Below, piece after piece: positions 1 through 10,526 of a stretch of 64,000 nucleotides of DNA. Source of the DNA: Lepidostoma basale (taxonomy: Eukaryota; Arthropoda; Insecta; Trichoptera; Lepidostomatidae). Position 1 is the stretch's first letter. Each line of letters opens with the position of its first letter. Position numbers and translations under genes: made by a program. The DNA is taken from positions 1,178,001 to 1,242,000 of the forward strand of contig JAHDVF020000001.1 of assembly GCA_022606425.2 (NCBI GenBank), read 5' to 3'. The notes below the pieces were generated by a model that saw only the letters and a list, made by a program, of their open reading frames with translations, ran no database searches and was not told the DNA's origin.

Positions 1-213
1 TACCACTTTCTCCAACTGATATTGGAGGGGAAAGTTGAGGGACGCCGAGGGCCCGGTAGGAGACAAATGTCCCGGCTGCAAAACGTGAGGGAGTGGACCA
101 GCATCCGAAGTGTGGAGGAGCTGTTCGGAGCTGCGTAGGACAGGGACAGGTTCACCGAGGGGATCGCCAACGTTGGGGAGACCCGACAGGGCACTTGAAG
201 AAGAAGAAGAAGA
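1..213 (+). mobile_element. 3' end of a LINE ORF2 (window-edge fragment) with GAA tail
   Basis: Frame 1 reads about 65 codons from the window edge to a TGA at 196-198, with one in-frame TAG at 136-138. The translation has the C-terminal style of insect RTE-type endonuclease/reverse transcriptase proteins: GRRGPGRRQ, then LQNVREWTSI, then EELF and DRDRF. A run of GAA triplets follows the stop at once, as a LINE tail would. A related reverse-strand copy lies at 24520-24725. It is inactive: truncated at the edge and broken by the amber codon. Exact clade is uncertain. Confidence 0.7.
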
Positions 214-811
214 ATTTCGATATCTTGTTTATTTTGCTTTCTTTAGTGTATCAAATTATTATAGAGATAAATCAAATAACTATAATAAAATATTTATCTG
301 AAATATATTGCTGTACTTAGTGGGTAGTATTGATTGGAAGTGGCGCTAATTGAAAATGAGGTTATTATGGGTAATTAAACACGAAATGTAATCAGTGCAA
401 TTATTATTTGTGACGTCAATTGTCTTCTTGTCGCAGTTATCTTTACACTTGTATTTAATGAGTTCGATATTACGAAATATGTCGATCGGGTCTTGGATAT
501 TCCTGTGGCGTGTTCTAATGAGTCAATCTTCAGTAGCAGCTAGCAAGCTTAACTTATTAGCTCAATTGAGCTGGATATTATTATAACCTTTACTTACAGT
601 AAATGAACCTACTGGAATTGAAGAACCTACCATTACTGAACTTTTACATATCTATGCTCTAGTCACTAGTAAAAAAATGTAATCGGTGGGAAATTTTTAT
701 AGAACTCTATTTTTACGCACTAGTTTTTCATTGTCTTAAGATATCAATTAACAAAACCAAGTTTGAATTATAAATAGGAGTATAATTTTTATAAGTTTCA
801 TTTTCGATTTT
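214..811. other. AT-rich stretch, nothing recognised
   Basis: No LINE, SINE or terminal-inverted-repeat signature was recognised. Short ORFs here show no family resemblance and are probably chance frames. Confidence 0.4.
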
Positions 812-1024
812 GGTGCAGAGAATAAAATAAATGGTGCACTTAAAATCGAACTATACAACCAGTGGAACTATAATATTATATATCGACTGAAGAAAATATT
901 TTAGTGCATAGTGGAGTTCTATTACCAACTCTTATGTATGGATGTGAAGCTTGGAGCTGGCAGAAGAGGGATGAAAGTAGGATAAATGACGTAGAAATGA
1001 GATAGCTTAGAAGAATATACGGAA
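812..1024 (+). mobile_element. RTE-like LINE fragment
   Basis: The fragment begins with the conserved block seen elsewhere as GAGNKMNGALK, then skips part of the element, and resumes with a YGCEAW-type block (tatggatgtgaagcttgga) and the region encoding DESRINxVEMR. The frame is interrupted by a TAG and by small indels. It belongs to the abundant RTE family best preserved at 26570-27345. Confidence 0.7.
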
Positions 1025-1194
1025 AAAAAACAAAATATAATAGAACTCCGAACAAAGATACAATAAAATAATTTTTAAATTTAAATTTTCTACACTGAGG
1101 AAGGGAGTCTGTGGCCCGAAACATATTAATGAAATGTGCAAAAAATTGTTAATTTTTTTTCATATGAAGCATTCAAGTTGTGCTTAGACATTTT

Positions 1195-1510
1195 AAACTT
1201 ATAGATATAAAATAATAAAACACTTTGTATTTAAATTTTAAAACTTTTTATGTTATTATACAAGTTCAAATCAAATTAAATCAAATCAGTTTATTTTCTC
1301 AAAAGACATTACAAACATTTTTTTATAGTTTAAGGCATCTATTGAGAACAGGTAAAACATAATAAATATATAATACCAGGAACGCATGAGAGATGCAGTA
1401 GTTATTATATTGCCCTGATGAAGCTTGGGTCCAAGCGAAACTATTAGGCATATAGGTGGTTAAATACAAAGTGTTTTATTATTTTATGTCTATGAGTTTT
1501 ATTTTTGTAT
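1195..1510. repeat. Inverted-repeat (MITE-like) element enclosing a LINE 3' UTR
   Basis: The left arm (about 1196-1245) and right arm (about 1462-1510) are reverse complements sharing aataataaaacactttgta, about 40 bp in all with a few mismatches. Between them, at about 1266-1380, lies a reverse-strand copy of the 3' UTR of the (GATTT)n-tailed LINE, whose coding end is at 10662-11291. No target duplication could be fixed. Confidence 0.5.
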
Positions 1511-2184
1511 TTATATTTAAATTCACAACACAATGTAATGGTGAATATACGAAAATCAGAAAGTTTTAACAAAATATTTTTGAACTGTTAAAATAAATAA
1601 CTTTGTTTTTTGTATCACAATTGTATTTTATTTTACGCGACAGCTGTTTCATCATCAGGTTTTACAATAAAATATCAAAGTTACAGTTTTAAATGTTAAG
1701 GTATCATAGTGTTTCGGCCAAAACAAGGGACTATTAAAAATATTTTTTAAATCTACGAACATTTGGAGACTGATTACTGTGGAGAATAATACATTTTTGA
1801 AAGAATTGTTTGTTATATTATTGTCGTCTGTGTACTGATCTGGTCTATCGGCGATGGCGGGCCCATTGTACGAATACAAGAACAATTTTGTTGAAATAGT
1901 CGAATAGAGACATGGCGTGTATTACAGAACAAACGCCGATATCGTATGTGTACATAAGTGCGTAGGTATAATTGTATTGCTCAACATCACTATCTTCCTC
2001 TTGGCGTCAGAAATGCGGAAGTCTATTTGTGTTCATACACTCGTATAATCTGCTTGGAGTACACACCACACACAATACTTAAATACGTACGTTCTATAGT
2101 TACAACTGTGTGAAATGATTATATTCACACACTCCTCCCGTAATATTAAATCGTTGACCTATTTAGGAAATTTTATTACAAATC
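1511..2184. other. Unassigned AT-rich DNA with MITE scraps
   Basis: Two short motifs recur elsewhere. The gcgacagctgtttc block at about 1637-1652 also occurs near 28945, 37640 and 50520. The agtgtttcggccaaaacaa block at about 1708-1727 also occurs near 34400 and 50390. They look like ends of decayed DNA elements. Nothing else is recognised. Confidence 0.4.
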
Positions 2185-2325
2185 AAATGGTGCACTTAAA
2201 GTTGTCATCGCAAACAAAAACGTATCAAAAAAAGCTAAAATGGCCGATCCGTATGGTAGTGAAACATGGAACTGCCAAAGAAGGATAAAAGTAGAACAAA
2301 TGCAGTAGAAATGAGATATCTTAGA
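2185..2325 (+). mobile_element. RTE-like LINE, part 1 of a copy split by two insertions
   Basis: This encodes the NGALKV, YGSETWN and VEMRYLR region of the RTE family, with one frame error. The copy resumes at 2622-2673 and again at 3222-3523, so a hAT-like element and a mariner have split one RTE copy into three pieces. Confidence 0.75.
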
Positions 2326-2621
2326 CCATAGGTTTCCAATCTTTTCTGGGCCACCGCCCCCTTTACAAGAAAAATAAACGTTCAGTGCCCCCCTCCCATA
2401 AAAGGGAAAATGATTACAATACATACAATAACAAAATAAACCAATATTTATAAGTTTAATTTGCTTTATTAGTACCTATGTGATTAGCGTGTTTTTTTTT
2501 TGTCTTTTTAGACTATATTTTTTTATCTGCCCACGCTCTCTATTTTTTCTGGATCTTCTACTGCCCCCCTGAAAGTCTAACGCCCACAAGGGGGCGTTTT
2601 CGCCCACTTTGAGAACTTAGG
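2326..2621. mobile_element. Non-autonomous hAT-like element with 8-bp target duplication
   Basis: The 296-bp element interrupts an RTE copy. It is flanked by a perfect 8-bp direct repeat, tcttagac, at 2318-2325 and 2622-2629; the intact RTE has this octamer once. Its ends are imperfect inverted repeats (cataggtttccaa and the complement of ttgagaacttagg). Both sides carry runs of C or G (ccaccgcccc and gggggcg). Length, end type and 8-bp duplication fit hAT. There is no transposase. A related end lies near 44120-44207. Confidence 0.8.
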
Positions 2622-2673
2622 TCTTAGACGAATGTGAGATAAATCTGTATACAGTAGAGTGTCAAATGGAATA
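2622..2673 (+). mobile_element. RTE-like LINE, part 2
   Basis: A short RTE stretch between the hAT-like element and the mariner, matching the RRM...RVSNEN region of other copies. It ends at a TA dinucleotide, the expected mariner target. Confidence 0.7.
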
Positions 2674-3221
2674 CTGTGATCAAAAAGTAAGGTGAAATTG
2701 TTTATAACTTTTAAAATCTTTTTTTATTCTTCTAAATATATTTCATCGCCTTCAAAGTACTCCCCTCTCGATACAATCCACCTGTCAACCTTTTTTCCAA
2801 TCCTCGAAATAACTGTTTGTAGATTTTTGGAATGGCCTTTAAAGCGTGCAGCGATTTGGTTTTTATCTCTTCAATCATGTCAAAACGGTGTCGGAGCGGA
2901 GCGGTAGGGAATAGTCAAAAGTCACACGGCGCTAAATCAGGCGAATACAATGGTTGTGGAACGATATGAGTTGAATTTTTGACATTTGAGCAGTGGTTGA
3001 CGCTGTTTTTCCAACAAAAAAAAACTGTCTTATTGACACCAAACGAGATTTCAATATTTTCAGGCACAAAATATCTTTCAAAATGGTCTGGACTGATCCA
3101 AATGTAATGTTTACAGTATCAGCGAGATCTCTCAATATCAATCGACGATTTTTCAGCACCACATCCTTGATTTACTTGAGGTGTTGTTCATCAGTTGATG
3201 TTGATGGTCGTCCAGGGCGAA
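2674..3221 (-). mobile_element. Decayed mariner transposase fragment
   Basis: On the minus strand the sequence reads as a mariner-like transposase interior: GRPSTSTDEQ, RDLADTVNITFGSVQTILKD (a helix-turn-helix segment), a frame break, then YSPDLAPCDF, the block carrying the last catalytic Asp of mariner DD34D enzymes, then HALKAIPK and EYFEGD-like residues. Several stops and frameshifts make it dead. The 3' side ends with ctgtgatcaaaaagtaaggt beside a TA; the 5' terminus and N-terminus are missing. It sits inside an RTE copy, with TA at both junctions (2672-2673 and 3222-3223). Confidence 0.85.
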
Positions 3222-3523
3222 TAAGAAATGAATACGGTGCGAAAGTTTGGAAACAAAATAATGAAAGGGTCCTTAAAATAGTTTGGACATATGGAAAGAA
3301 TGAATACAGACAGAATGGTGATTAAGTAAATGTAAACGACGTGAACGAAGCTAGAAATAGGGGAAGGCCGAGGAAAACGTGGCACGATCGAATCAATCAA
3401 ATATTCAATGTCGGTCACGCAAGGAGTCGAAGAAAACGACGTACGTAGGAAGAGACAGAAGTATGTCAGGACAGAATAATGTGGTGGTCCATTATTTCTG
3501 CCTATACATCCAGAGAGACGGCA
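3222..3523 (+). mobile_element. RTE-like LINE, part 3 (C-terminal end)
   Basis: This continues the RTE copy from EYGAK through a GHME-like block, the RGRPRKTWHDR block and WWSIISAY to the GETA-type end. Frameshifts and a stop (near 3324) break it. It joins a different LINE at about 3524. Confidence 0.8.
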
Positions 3524-3872
3524 TATGCACCGGACAGGTATGCTCGCGCTAGAAGACACGATCTGTTGTGCATACCGCATAGCAGGACAAATGTCTTGGC
3601 GCAGCATACAATGACTCGGGGTATGGTGCTCTTGAATGAGGTGTCAGTCGATGTGGACATTTTCCAAATGACCTATACGTCCTTTAAGGAACGTATAGGT
3701 ACATACCACAACTGTTAATATTGTTTTATTTTATTTTAATTGTTTTATTTTAACATGTATTTTAAAATGTATGTAAAATGCATGTCAAATTTATGTAAAT
3801 TGTATACAGTAATAGGGTCATAAAAACCTGTTGTATACAAAAAATAATAATAAAAAATAATAATAATAATAA
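3524..3872 (+). mobile_element. LINE 3' end: ORF2 C-terminus, 3' UTR and (AAT)n tail
   Basis: The frame entering from the RTE end reads PDRYARARRHDLLCIPHSRT and ends at TAA 3716-3718. The RARRHxLL...RT...N...LLNxxS pattern is the C-terminus seen in Jockey/R1-group LINEs, and a related one is at 10662-11291. The 3' UTR contains tgtatacagtaatagggt and cctgttgtatacaaaaaa, then AAT repeats. That UTR block is shared with SINE tails at 17703, 35575 and 42203, which suggests this LINE family mobilises that SINE. Confidence 0.7.
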
Positions 3873-4104
3873 TGGCTACTATATTAGTGCATTTAGGAGA
3901 ATATCCTATTTGTTGATATCAAAATATAATTAATTTAACTAATACTAATTACCCGTATTACTTAAATAGACACTTACACTATCATACGAGTATACGATAT
4001 AACTAAGGAAAACAATAAGTAATAATTGCATCATCAAATCTCACACTGTCTGAATTCCATGGAATCCATGAGTGTATCAGAGACAAGACTTGGATCTTCT
4101 AGCA

Positions 4105-4215
4105 CAGTGGTCCACAAACTGTGGCTTGCGAGCCAAGTGTGGCTCTTTGGTTACTCGAGTGCGATTCTTCCGCAAAAAGCATTGTTAAAATACAATTATT
4201 TTAACAATGCTTGCA
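4105..4215. mobile_element. hAT-like terminal fragment and hairpin
   Basis: The sequence cagtggtccacaaactgtgg has the form of a hAT terminal inverted repeat, followed by GC-skewed text (gcttgcgagcc). A hairpin with aagcattgttaaaata arms follows at about 4176-4212. No matching second end or 8-bp duplication was found, so this may be a solo end. Confidence 0.4.
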
Positions 4216-4510
4216 AGCTGCGCTAACACCATCATCAGGCCAGTAGCGATATATGAGTCGTGGACAATAACTTTTAAAGAACAACAGGGAATCTATTGGT
4301 TTGAGAATAGATCCTATGATTTTGTAACCCAAGCCTGGTATTGCACCGGGAACTTTGAGGCATAGGAGCAACCGAGAGATCCATACGATGACCCAATGGC
4401 CCCTTATAACGATAAACGCGTATATACCGTGCCGAAAAGACCAGAGCAGTCAAGACCGTGTACGCGTCAAGACCGACCGGAGTAAGAACTCTAGGAAGCA
4501 AAACTTTGCT

Positions 4511-4788
4511 GACGACCTTCGTGGCCGAGTGGTAAGTGCATTGACTGCCACCCCGAAGGTTCCGGGTTCGATTGCCGGCGAGGGCAGTTTGATTGTCACT
4601 CTGTATTTGGTCTGGTGTAGAATTCACGTGACAATAAGATGGCGATAGATTAGCTACTTATCCCATGTCACTAGAATCACTATGATAGCTATAATACCCT
4701 TAACATCGATTTGGCTCATGCTGTCGTGATGTAAAGAGCGATTCAACAAAATAATTATAATAATAATAATTATAATAATAGTAATAAA
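4511..4788 (+). mobile_element. tRNA-derived SINE, second tail type
   Basis: The head has pol III promoter boxes like a tRNA: A box tggccgagtgg and B box ggttcgattgc about 35 bp later. The A box is of the Ser/Leu-tRNA kind. The body has the family's block gtagaattcacgtgacaata and cgatagattagctac. The tail is of the second type, gatgtaaagagcgattcaac, then AAT repeats. The tRNA-like head cannot be a functional tRNA gene because it sits in a repeat found nine times in the window. Confidence 0.85.
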
Positions 4789-5700
4789 ATACGCTAGATG
4801 GAGGAGCTTGGATAAAAATCATCAAAGAAACTTAAATCTCCTCAAGAGTTGTATAGCCATAGGAAGTAAGTATGTATTCTACACGTATGTACCCTTGAAC
4901 TTTAAAAAAAGAATCATCTTAGCATAACGCATTGAAGAAGAAAAAAAACATCAGAATATTGAACTCAAACAGAACTGTTATACATTTAAGAGTGTTGTAA
5001 ATTCCCAAGAAATCATATGTTTAAAAGAATCGCTTCGGAAACAATTACCGCATTTTCTCGGAACATGTATTGAAAATATCATCATGTTTTCAAATAATAT
5101 TTTTCTGCGAACCGGCGAAGACGCAGGCATTTCCGTTAGGAAATATTTAGCGAATACGAAATCACTGGACGAGAATTACTAAGTTTTTTCCTACAGGTGC
5201 TCCGTATGTGCCGCGAGCGGCTTGTACCGTGAATCACTAACCTGTTTATTTTCCTAAAATCATGCATGTCTACCAACATAGCAACTATATACAGGAACAC
5301 TTTTTATTACAGAATTTGACTACAACCCGTCATTTGCATTAAGAACCCATTAGCCGATCAAGTTCAGCATTTATCAAATTCTTTATATCTTTTAATAACG
5401 CATTCGATAACAAAATCTCGATTTAAATAATACAATCATATCACTCTGTTCATTTATCTCCAAAATATTCTGCTGTAATGTTTTAAGTTATTACGTAATC
5501 TCGAAACCATATTAAATTGTCGTGGATTTCCTGAGATTTTAAGATGAGTTTTATTGCATCAGTGGATTTCTTTACGACTTGTGGTATATACTTATTTACC
5601 CATTATGGTTTACGATTGCTGGATCTGGGGGAAATTTTAAAACCCCTGGCGTCGGTGCTAAACTCAACGTAAACAATCGCCCATTTTCGTTGAAAAATCT
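4789..5700. other. Unassigned AT-rich DNA
   Basis: No element ends, coding similarity or repeats were recognised over about 900 bp. It is a candidate for old unique sequence. Confidence 0.4.
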
Positions 5701-6905
5701 CTGCCACTTATACGTGGTAGTAGCATTTTAAATCACATCGAGACAGCCACTTACTAGGTATGTGGCAATAGCATTTTAAATCACATCGAGTCTGCTACTT
5801 ACTAGGTATATGGTAGTATCATTTTAAATCATGTCGAGTCTCACACTTATTAGGTATGTGGCAGTAGCATTTTAAATCACATCGGGTCTGCTACTTACTA
5901 GGTATGTGGCAGTAGCATTTTAAATCACATCGAGACAGACACTTAATAGGTATGTGGCAGAAGCATTTTAAATCACATCGAGACTGATACTTACTAGATA
6001 TGTGGCAGTAGCATTTTAAATCACATCGTGTCTGCTACTTGCTATGTATGTGAGACTAACATTTAAAATCACATCGAGACAGCCACTTAATAGGTATGTG
6101 CCAGTAGCATTTTAAATCACATCGAGACTGATACTTACTAGATATGTGGCAGTAGCATTTTAAATCACATCGCGTCTACTACTTGCTATGTGTGCGAGAC
6201 TAACATTTTAAATCACATAGAATCTGTTACTTACGAGGTATATAGGAGTACCATTTTAAATCATGTCAAGACAGCCATTTACAAGGTATGTGGCAGTAGC
6301 ATTTTAAATCACATCGAGTCTGTTACTTACTAGGTTACATATATGGGAGTACCATTTTAAATCATGTCGAGACTCACTCTTATTAGGTATGTGGCAGTAG
6401 CATTTTAAATCACATCGAGTCTGCTACTTACAAGGTAAATGGGAGTACCATTTTTAATCATATCGAGACTCACACTTATTAGGTATGTGGCAGTAGCATT
6501 TTGAATGAAATCGAGTATGCTACTTGCTAAATAAATGGGAGTACAATTTTAAATCACATCTAGACAGCCACTAAATAGGTATGTGGCAGTAGCATTTTAA
6601 ATCACATTAAGTCTGCTACTTACTAGCTATATGGCTGTACAATTTTAAATCATATCAAAACAGCCACTTACTAGGTATGTGGCAGTAGCATTTTTAATCA
6701 AATCGAGTCTTCTACTTGCTAAGTATATGGAAGTACAATTTTAAATCACATCGAGACAGCCACTTAGTGTGTGGCAGTAGCATTTTAAATCACATCGAGT
6801 CTGTAACTTAGGTATTAGGTAAGTATATGGGAGTATAATTTTAAATCATATCGCAACAGCCACCTACTAGGTATGTGGCAGTAACATTTTGAGTTATATC
6901 GAGAA
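5701..6905. repeat. 48-bp satellite array, about 25 units
   Basis: Units begin tatgtggcagtagcatttta and carry aatcacatcgag, then either tctgctacttacta or acagccacttacta. Successive unit starts at 5855, 5903 and 5951 are 48 bp apart. Unit variants alternate irregularly. A block of three units at about 5982-6125 recurs at about 6126-6269, a 144-bp higher-order repeat. There is no ORF and no spacer-like unique sequence. Confidence 0.95.
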
Positions 6906-7582
6906 GGAACTATTTTATCATATTTTTATTAAATGCATTGAAAACACCAAAATATTCAGGTTCAATGGTGAGAATATCTGCTTAACTCATTTGAAATAAG
7001 ATTTGGAACTTATTTATTATTGAGGAAAACACCCGTTTTCTAGAATTTTATTCATACTTTATGGGAGTAACTTTATGGGAATTCATACTTTATGGGAATA
7101 ACAAAATTACTCATTATTATTATTATTATTGCTGTTCCATTTGATATAAATTTATAAAATAAATAAAACAAAAAATATATATATTCATATATAATATGGA
7201 GCCTTACGTCGTTGTTAATGAAACAATAAATATTCGATAATAAAATTCACTTACGAGAAACTATGCAATTTCCACAAACAACAGTTTTTCTAGTGGCATA
7301 TTTTGTATACTCGTACATGTCTGCAAAATGATTTGTATGTTTTCACATACTACAATAAATTTAAATCGAATTATTTACTTGTAATGTTGAATTATGCGAT
7401 TTGGCGTGAATAAAAATAATTGAAAATGATTTCAAAAATCATTGATTGTAAGCCTTGAAATTGAAATACAATAAACTCTTAATATGTTTCGATATTTTTT
7501 AATATTTTCTTTGTAAGTTACCAAAAAATCTTACTAACATAATTCCCACTTGAATATTTTTATAATATTATTATAATATTTA
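6906..7582. other. AT-rich DNA with a decayed MITE fragment
   Basis: At about 7035-7110 a degenerate copy of the M1 MITE family appears (cgttttctagaattttatt, then two copies of tactttatggga). The tttacgtcgttgtt-like and gaaacaataaatatt blocks near 7205-7240 match the outer end of the same family. The rest is unassigned. Confidence 0.45.
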
Positions 7583-7675
7583 CATGTTTCGAATGCTTAC
7601 ACCTTCACCATCGGGAGAACGATATAAACGTTTATATCGTTCTCCCGGTGTGAAGGTGTAAGCCTTCGAAACATG
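7583..7675. repeat. Long perfect-type hairpin (MITE remnant)
   Basis: Two arms of about 46 nt are near-perfect reverse complements around aaacgttt, and end in catgtttcgaa and ttcgaaacatg. The cgaaacatg end motif recurs in other MITEs in the window (for example near 13150 and 40985). Confidence 0.75.
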
Positions 7676-7784
7676 TCGAGAAAAATAAACTCAAAAGTGG
7701 AAAAAGGTATTTTATTTCATAAATATTCGTTATATAATGTCATTGATCCGTGCATGATCATTTTATTGAATTTTTATGAATTAT

Positions 7785-8037
7785 AAAAGACTTGGACTTG
7801 GACTTGGACTTGGATCTTCTGGCTCACAGAGGTTCAGCTCATGTGGCTATTCCTCTTACGTCTGATGGGAACATTGTTGAAAGGTGATTTGGTGGATTGT
7901 TAGTTTATGCGATTTAGGGCGCTTGTGGCGGCTAGAGGTGTTTGTGTTGGGTCGTAATTTGAGAGGTATTTTATTGTGGGGTTAGGATGTGAAGGGAGTT
8001 CTTTGTAAAAACGTTCGGCAAGTTTCAGAATGATAAA
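7785..8037 (-). mobile_element. Jockey-like LINE 3' end with (CAAGTC)n tail
   Basis: Read on the minus strand, it carries the C-terminal block with the HPNP...RDL-type motif and the RHKRPK-like region (broken and partly deleted here), a short 3' UTR, then a hexamer tail, seen on the plus strand as repeated gacttg. Better copies lie at 15809-16216 and 55708-56120. The fragment is 5'-truncated. Confidence 0.75.
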
Positions 8038-8868
8038 TCAGAGAAAATAAGCAAAAACTTTTTTTTGTTCCATCATTCCATTTATTCGCACAGTTATTGG
8101 CCTCAATGTCTGGTCTAATTGGCACCAAAAATCTCATTTTTTACTTTTATGTACCCTTGGCACCTTTGTAATGTCCAGCCTTCAATTGTATTAACGGAAG
8201 TCAATTAGTATCGAATTTATATTGTAAGGACATAAACCCAAATCACATGAACCTAAAAACCCAAAGTTCATTTTGAAAATTACATAAATTTGCAACGGAA
8301 ACACACCAAACAATACTCGAGTATCAGAAGATCAAACAAAACCATGAGGTGTTTGAGTTTCCCGTGGTTTTTAGCGTCTCTGTACAACTACATAAACAAT
8401 GTCGGTCTATTTGTATTTTCATTAGAGGCGCAAACATCAGTCTACATTTGCCCCATACTAATTCTGTCTCGTGTTTGCTCTCGGCGATCGCTCATAGCCT
8501 TTCAATTCAGATAACGTCTGAGGTCTGATGAACGCGCCGCCAACACGGGCAAAGGCTGGCTAACCAGAGAACTGAATAATAATACACTCAATCCTAATAA
8601 ATCTAGTGAAGACTTGCTCACCAAGTTGACACTAAGGGTTTCTACTCAAAACCACTCGATTTAGAGTAAATAAGTTAAAGGGAACAAATTCACGTTGACT
8701 TTTCGTACTCATGTTCAAAATTAACACAGAACAACAAAAACAAACATTACAAATCAGAACATGTGTTTTTTCACTTAAAAAAATAATTTTGTTATTTGTA
8801 ATTTCAATGTCAAATAATGAAAACTAAAATTAAATTTGTATTTTTTTTGTATGTATAACTAACCTATA
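8038..8868. other. Unassigned DNA
   Basis: There is no recognisable element. A 74-codon plus-strand frame at 8290-8514 shows no family resemblance and is probably chance. Confidence 0.35.
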
Positions 8869-9088
8869 TATCGCCGTTCCGGAAGAACAGTTAATGCAAA
8901 AACTTGAATTTTACAGATGTGAAAAGGGTGTAAGTGACCGAAAATAATAGTATATTTCATATACTATTATTTTCTGTCACTTCCACTCTTTTCAATTAAT
9001 CGTTTTATACAACTGCAAATCGTTTTTTTACTCTCCTGTAAAATTCAAGTTTTTTCATTTACGTCACTGTTCTTCCGGAACAGCGATA
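8869..9088. mobile_element. MITE with TA target duplication (Tc1/mariner-like)
   Basis: The 220-bp element has terminal inverted repeats tatcgccgttccggaagaac and its complement at 9065-9088, and an inner palindrome around tatactattatttt. The flanking dinucleotides at 8867-8868 and 9089-9090 are both TA, as expected for a Tc1/mariner-type element. There is no coding capacity. Confidence 0.75.
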
Positions 9089-9116
9089 TAACAAATGTTA
9101 CATACTCTCGCGCCTC

Positions 9117-9170
9117 TTCTGTATTCACACACCGTGACACGCACGCTCGTCGATCGTTCCTACTTCGAAC
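9117..9170 (-). mobile_element. RTE-like LINE scrap
   Basis: The segment tgacacgcacgctcgtcgat with its flanks matches the antisense of the RRACMTRCMN-coding region of the RTE family. It is too short and diverged to say more. Confidence 0.45.
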
Positions 9171-10084
9171 ATTGTATTTAAGTTCATATCAAGTAATGTT
9201 TGTGTCTTCGACCGGTTTCGGCAGCTAGCTACCATATTCTGGTTAATACGTCCGCACTTCACCGATGGCGATGCCGCTATGCAACTGACCTTGACTGTTG
9301 GAATGTGGAGCGCCCACATTGTGGAATGCGTGTTTACAACGGCGGGATCCACACGCTACTATGCGCGTCCCTCCACAAAGGTTGTTGAAGGTCATACGAA
9401 TTTTTGTTTCAAACAAGTGTCTACACAGTTTTAAACCACCGGTGGAGACCTATGTGGAGAGCTTGTTTAAAACAGTGTGGCACGGCTTTAATCAATAAAT
9501 ATGCAACAGGAATGGGAAATTAAATATCGAGATGTGAAGTGTGAAGTATAAAGATCTAAATGATGAATCATAACTGAGTCTATACCTCATCATTCACGTG
9601 ACACAGTGTTGTTATTTGTAAGTGACTACTCAGCTGCGTTCCAATATATTCCGGATTAGATTGACTCGCCTTTTAATCTTACGGATTTAAAATGTGTGAG
9701 CAATCAATTAATTCCGAGTTCTGAGAGATTATAATTTATATTCCACTGTGTTGATAAAAAGTTAAGGATTTGAATATTAAGATACGTCAATAAGTAAGCA
9801 GAATAGTTAAGATCATGGGACGACAACCAGCTGCCCGCGTCTTGGTGCGGCCCGCAAGATTCTCACTGCTCGTGACGGACGATATCATGTGATAACTCTT
9901 TCAATTCTGAATTATCGAAAAACAAACACTGTTCTCGGTTATCGGATTCACATTTAGACGCAATACTACGCGTCTCAAAACTGCAAGGCAATATAAAAAA
10001 TCTTGCAAGTGAAGTGCAACCACAAAAAAATAATTGATTTTATTAACTACAAAAAATTTCGTAAAAATATACAATAAGCATTTT
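9171..10084. other. Unassigned DNA
   Basis: About 900 bp with two short overlapping ORFs (9200-9388 and 9298-9498), neither resembling a known family. No repeat ends are recognised. Confidence 0.35.
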
Positions 10085-10480
10085 ATTTTTACCTTTCTCG
10101 GACTCCTCACATGGCCGACATTCAATATTTGATTTATTTGATCGTGTCACATTTTCCTCGGTTTTCCTCTATTTCTGGTTCCATTTACATCGTTAACATA
10201 CACTTTCTTTACCATTCTTTCTTCATTCATTATTTCCATGTGTCCAAACCGTCTTAATGATCCTTTCATTGTTTTGTTTATAACACCATCATTCGCACCG
10301 CATTCACTTCTTATATTTTCATTCGACTCTATCATACCCAGAGTATCCACACATTCATCTAATTTCTTCTGCATTTATTCTACTTTCATCCTTCTTTGGG
10401 CAGTTCCATGCTTCGCTTCCATACATAAGGGTCGGTATGAGAACACCATTGTGCACTGCCATTCTAGCTTTATTTCTATT
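10085..10480 (-). mobile_element. RTE-like LINE fragment
   Basis: The minus strand encodes the family's YGSEAWN, LRRM-region, SECGANDGV(I/M)NK, GHME and RMVKKVYVNDVNGTRNRG blocks in order. An ORF at 10147-10374 carries part of it; stops and indels break the rest. The final 3' tail is missing. Confidence 0.85.
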
Positions 10481-10526
10481 CTTGCCATTCTATTTTTATT
10501 TATAAAACTAGAATATTCGTATATGT

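Noticed and set aside
2993..3325. 110-codon plus-strand ORF
   Set aside because: It is antisense to the mariner transposase remnant and then runs into RTE sequence.
3191..3607. 138-codon minus-strand ORF
   Set aside because: It crosses the mariner, RTE and LINE junctions in antisense, so it is a chance frame.
5701..6905. Regular short repeats that could suggest a CRISPR array
   Set aside because: Units of 48 bp are contiguous with no unique spacers, and the genome is clearly eukaryotic. It is a satellite.
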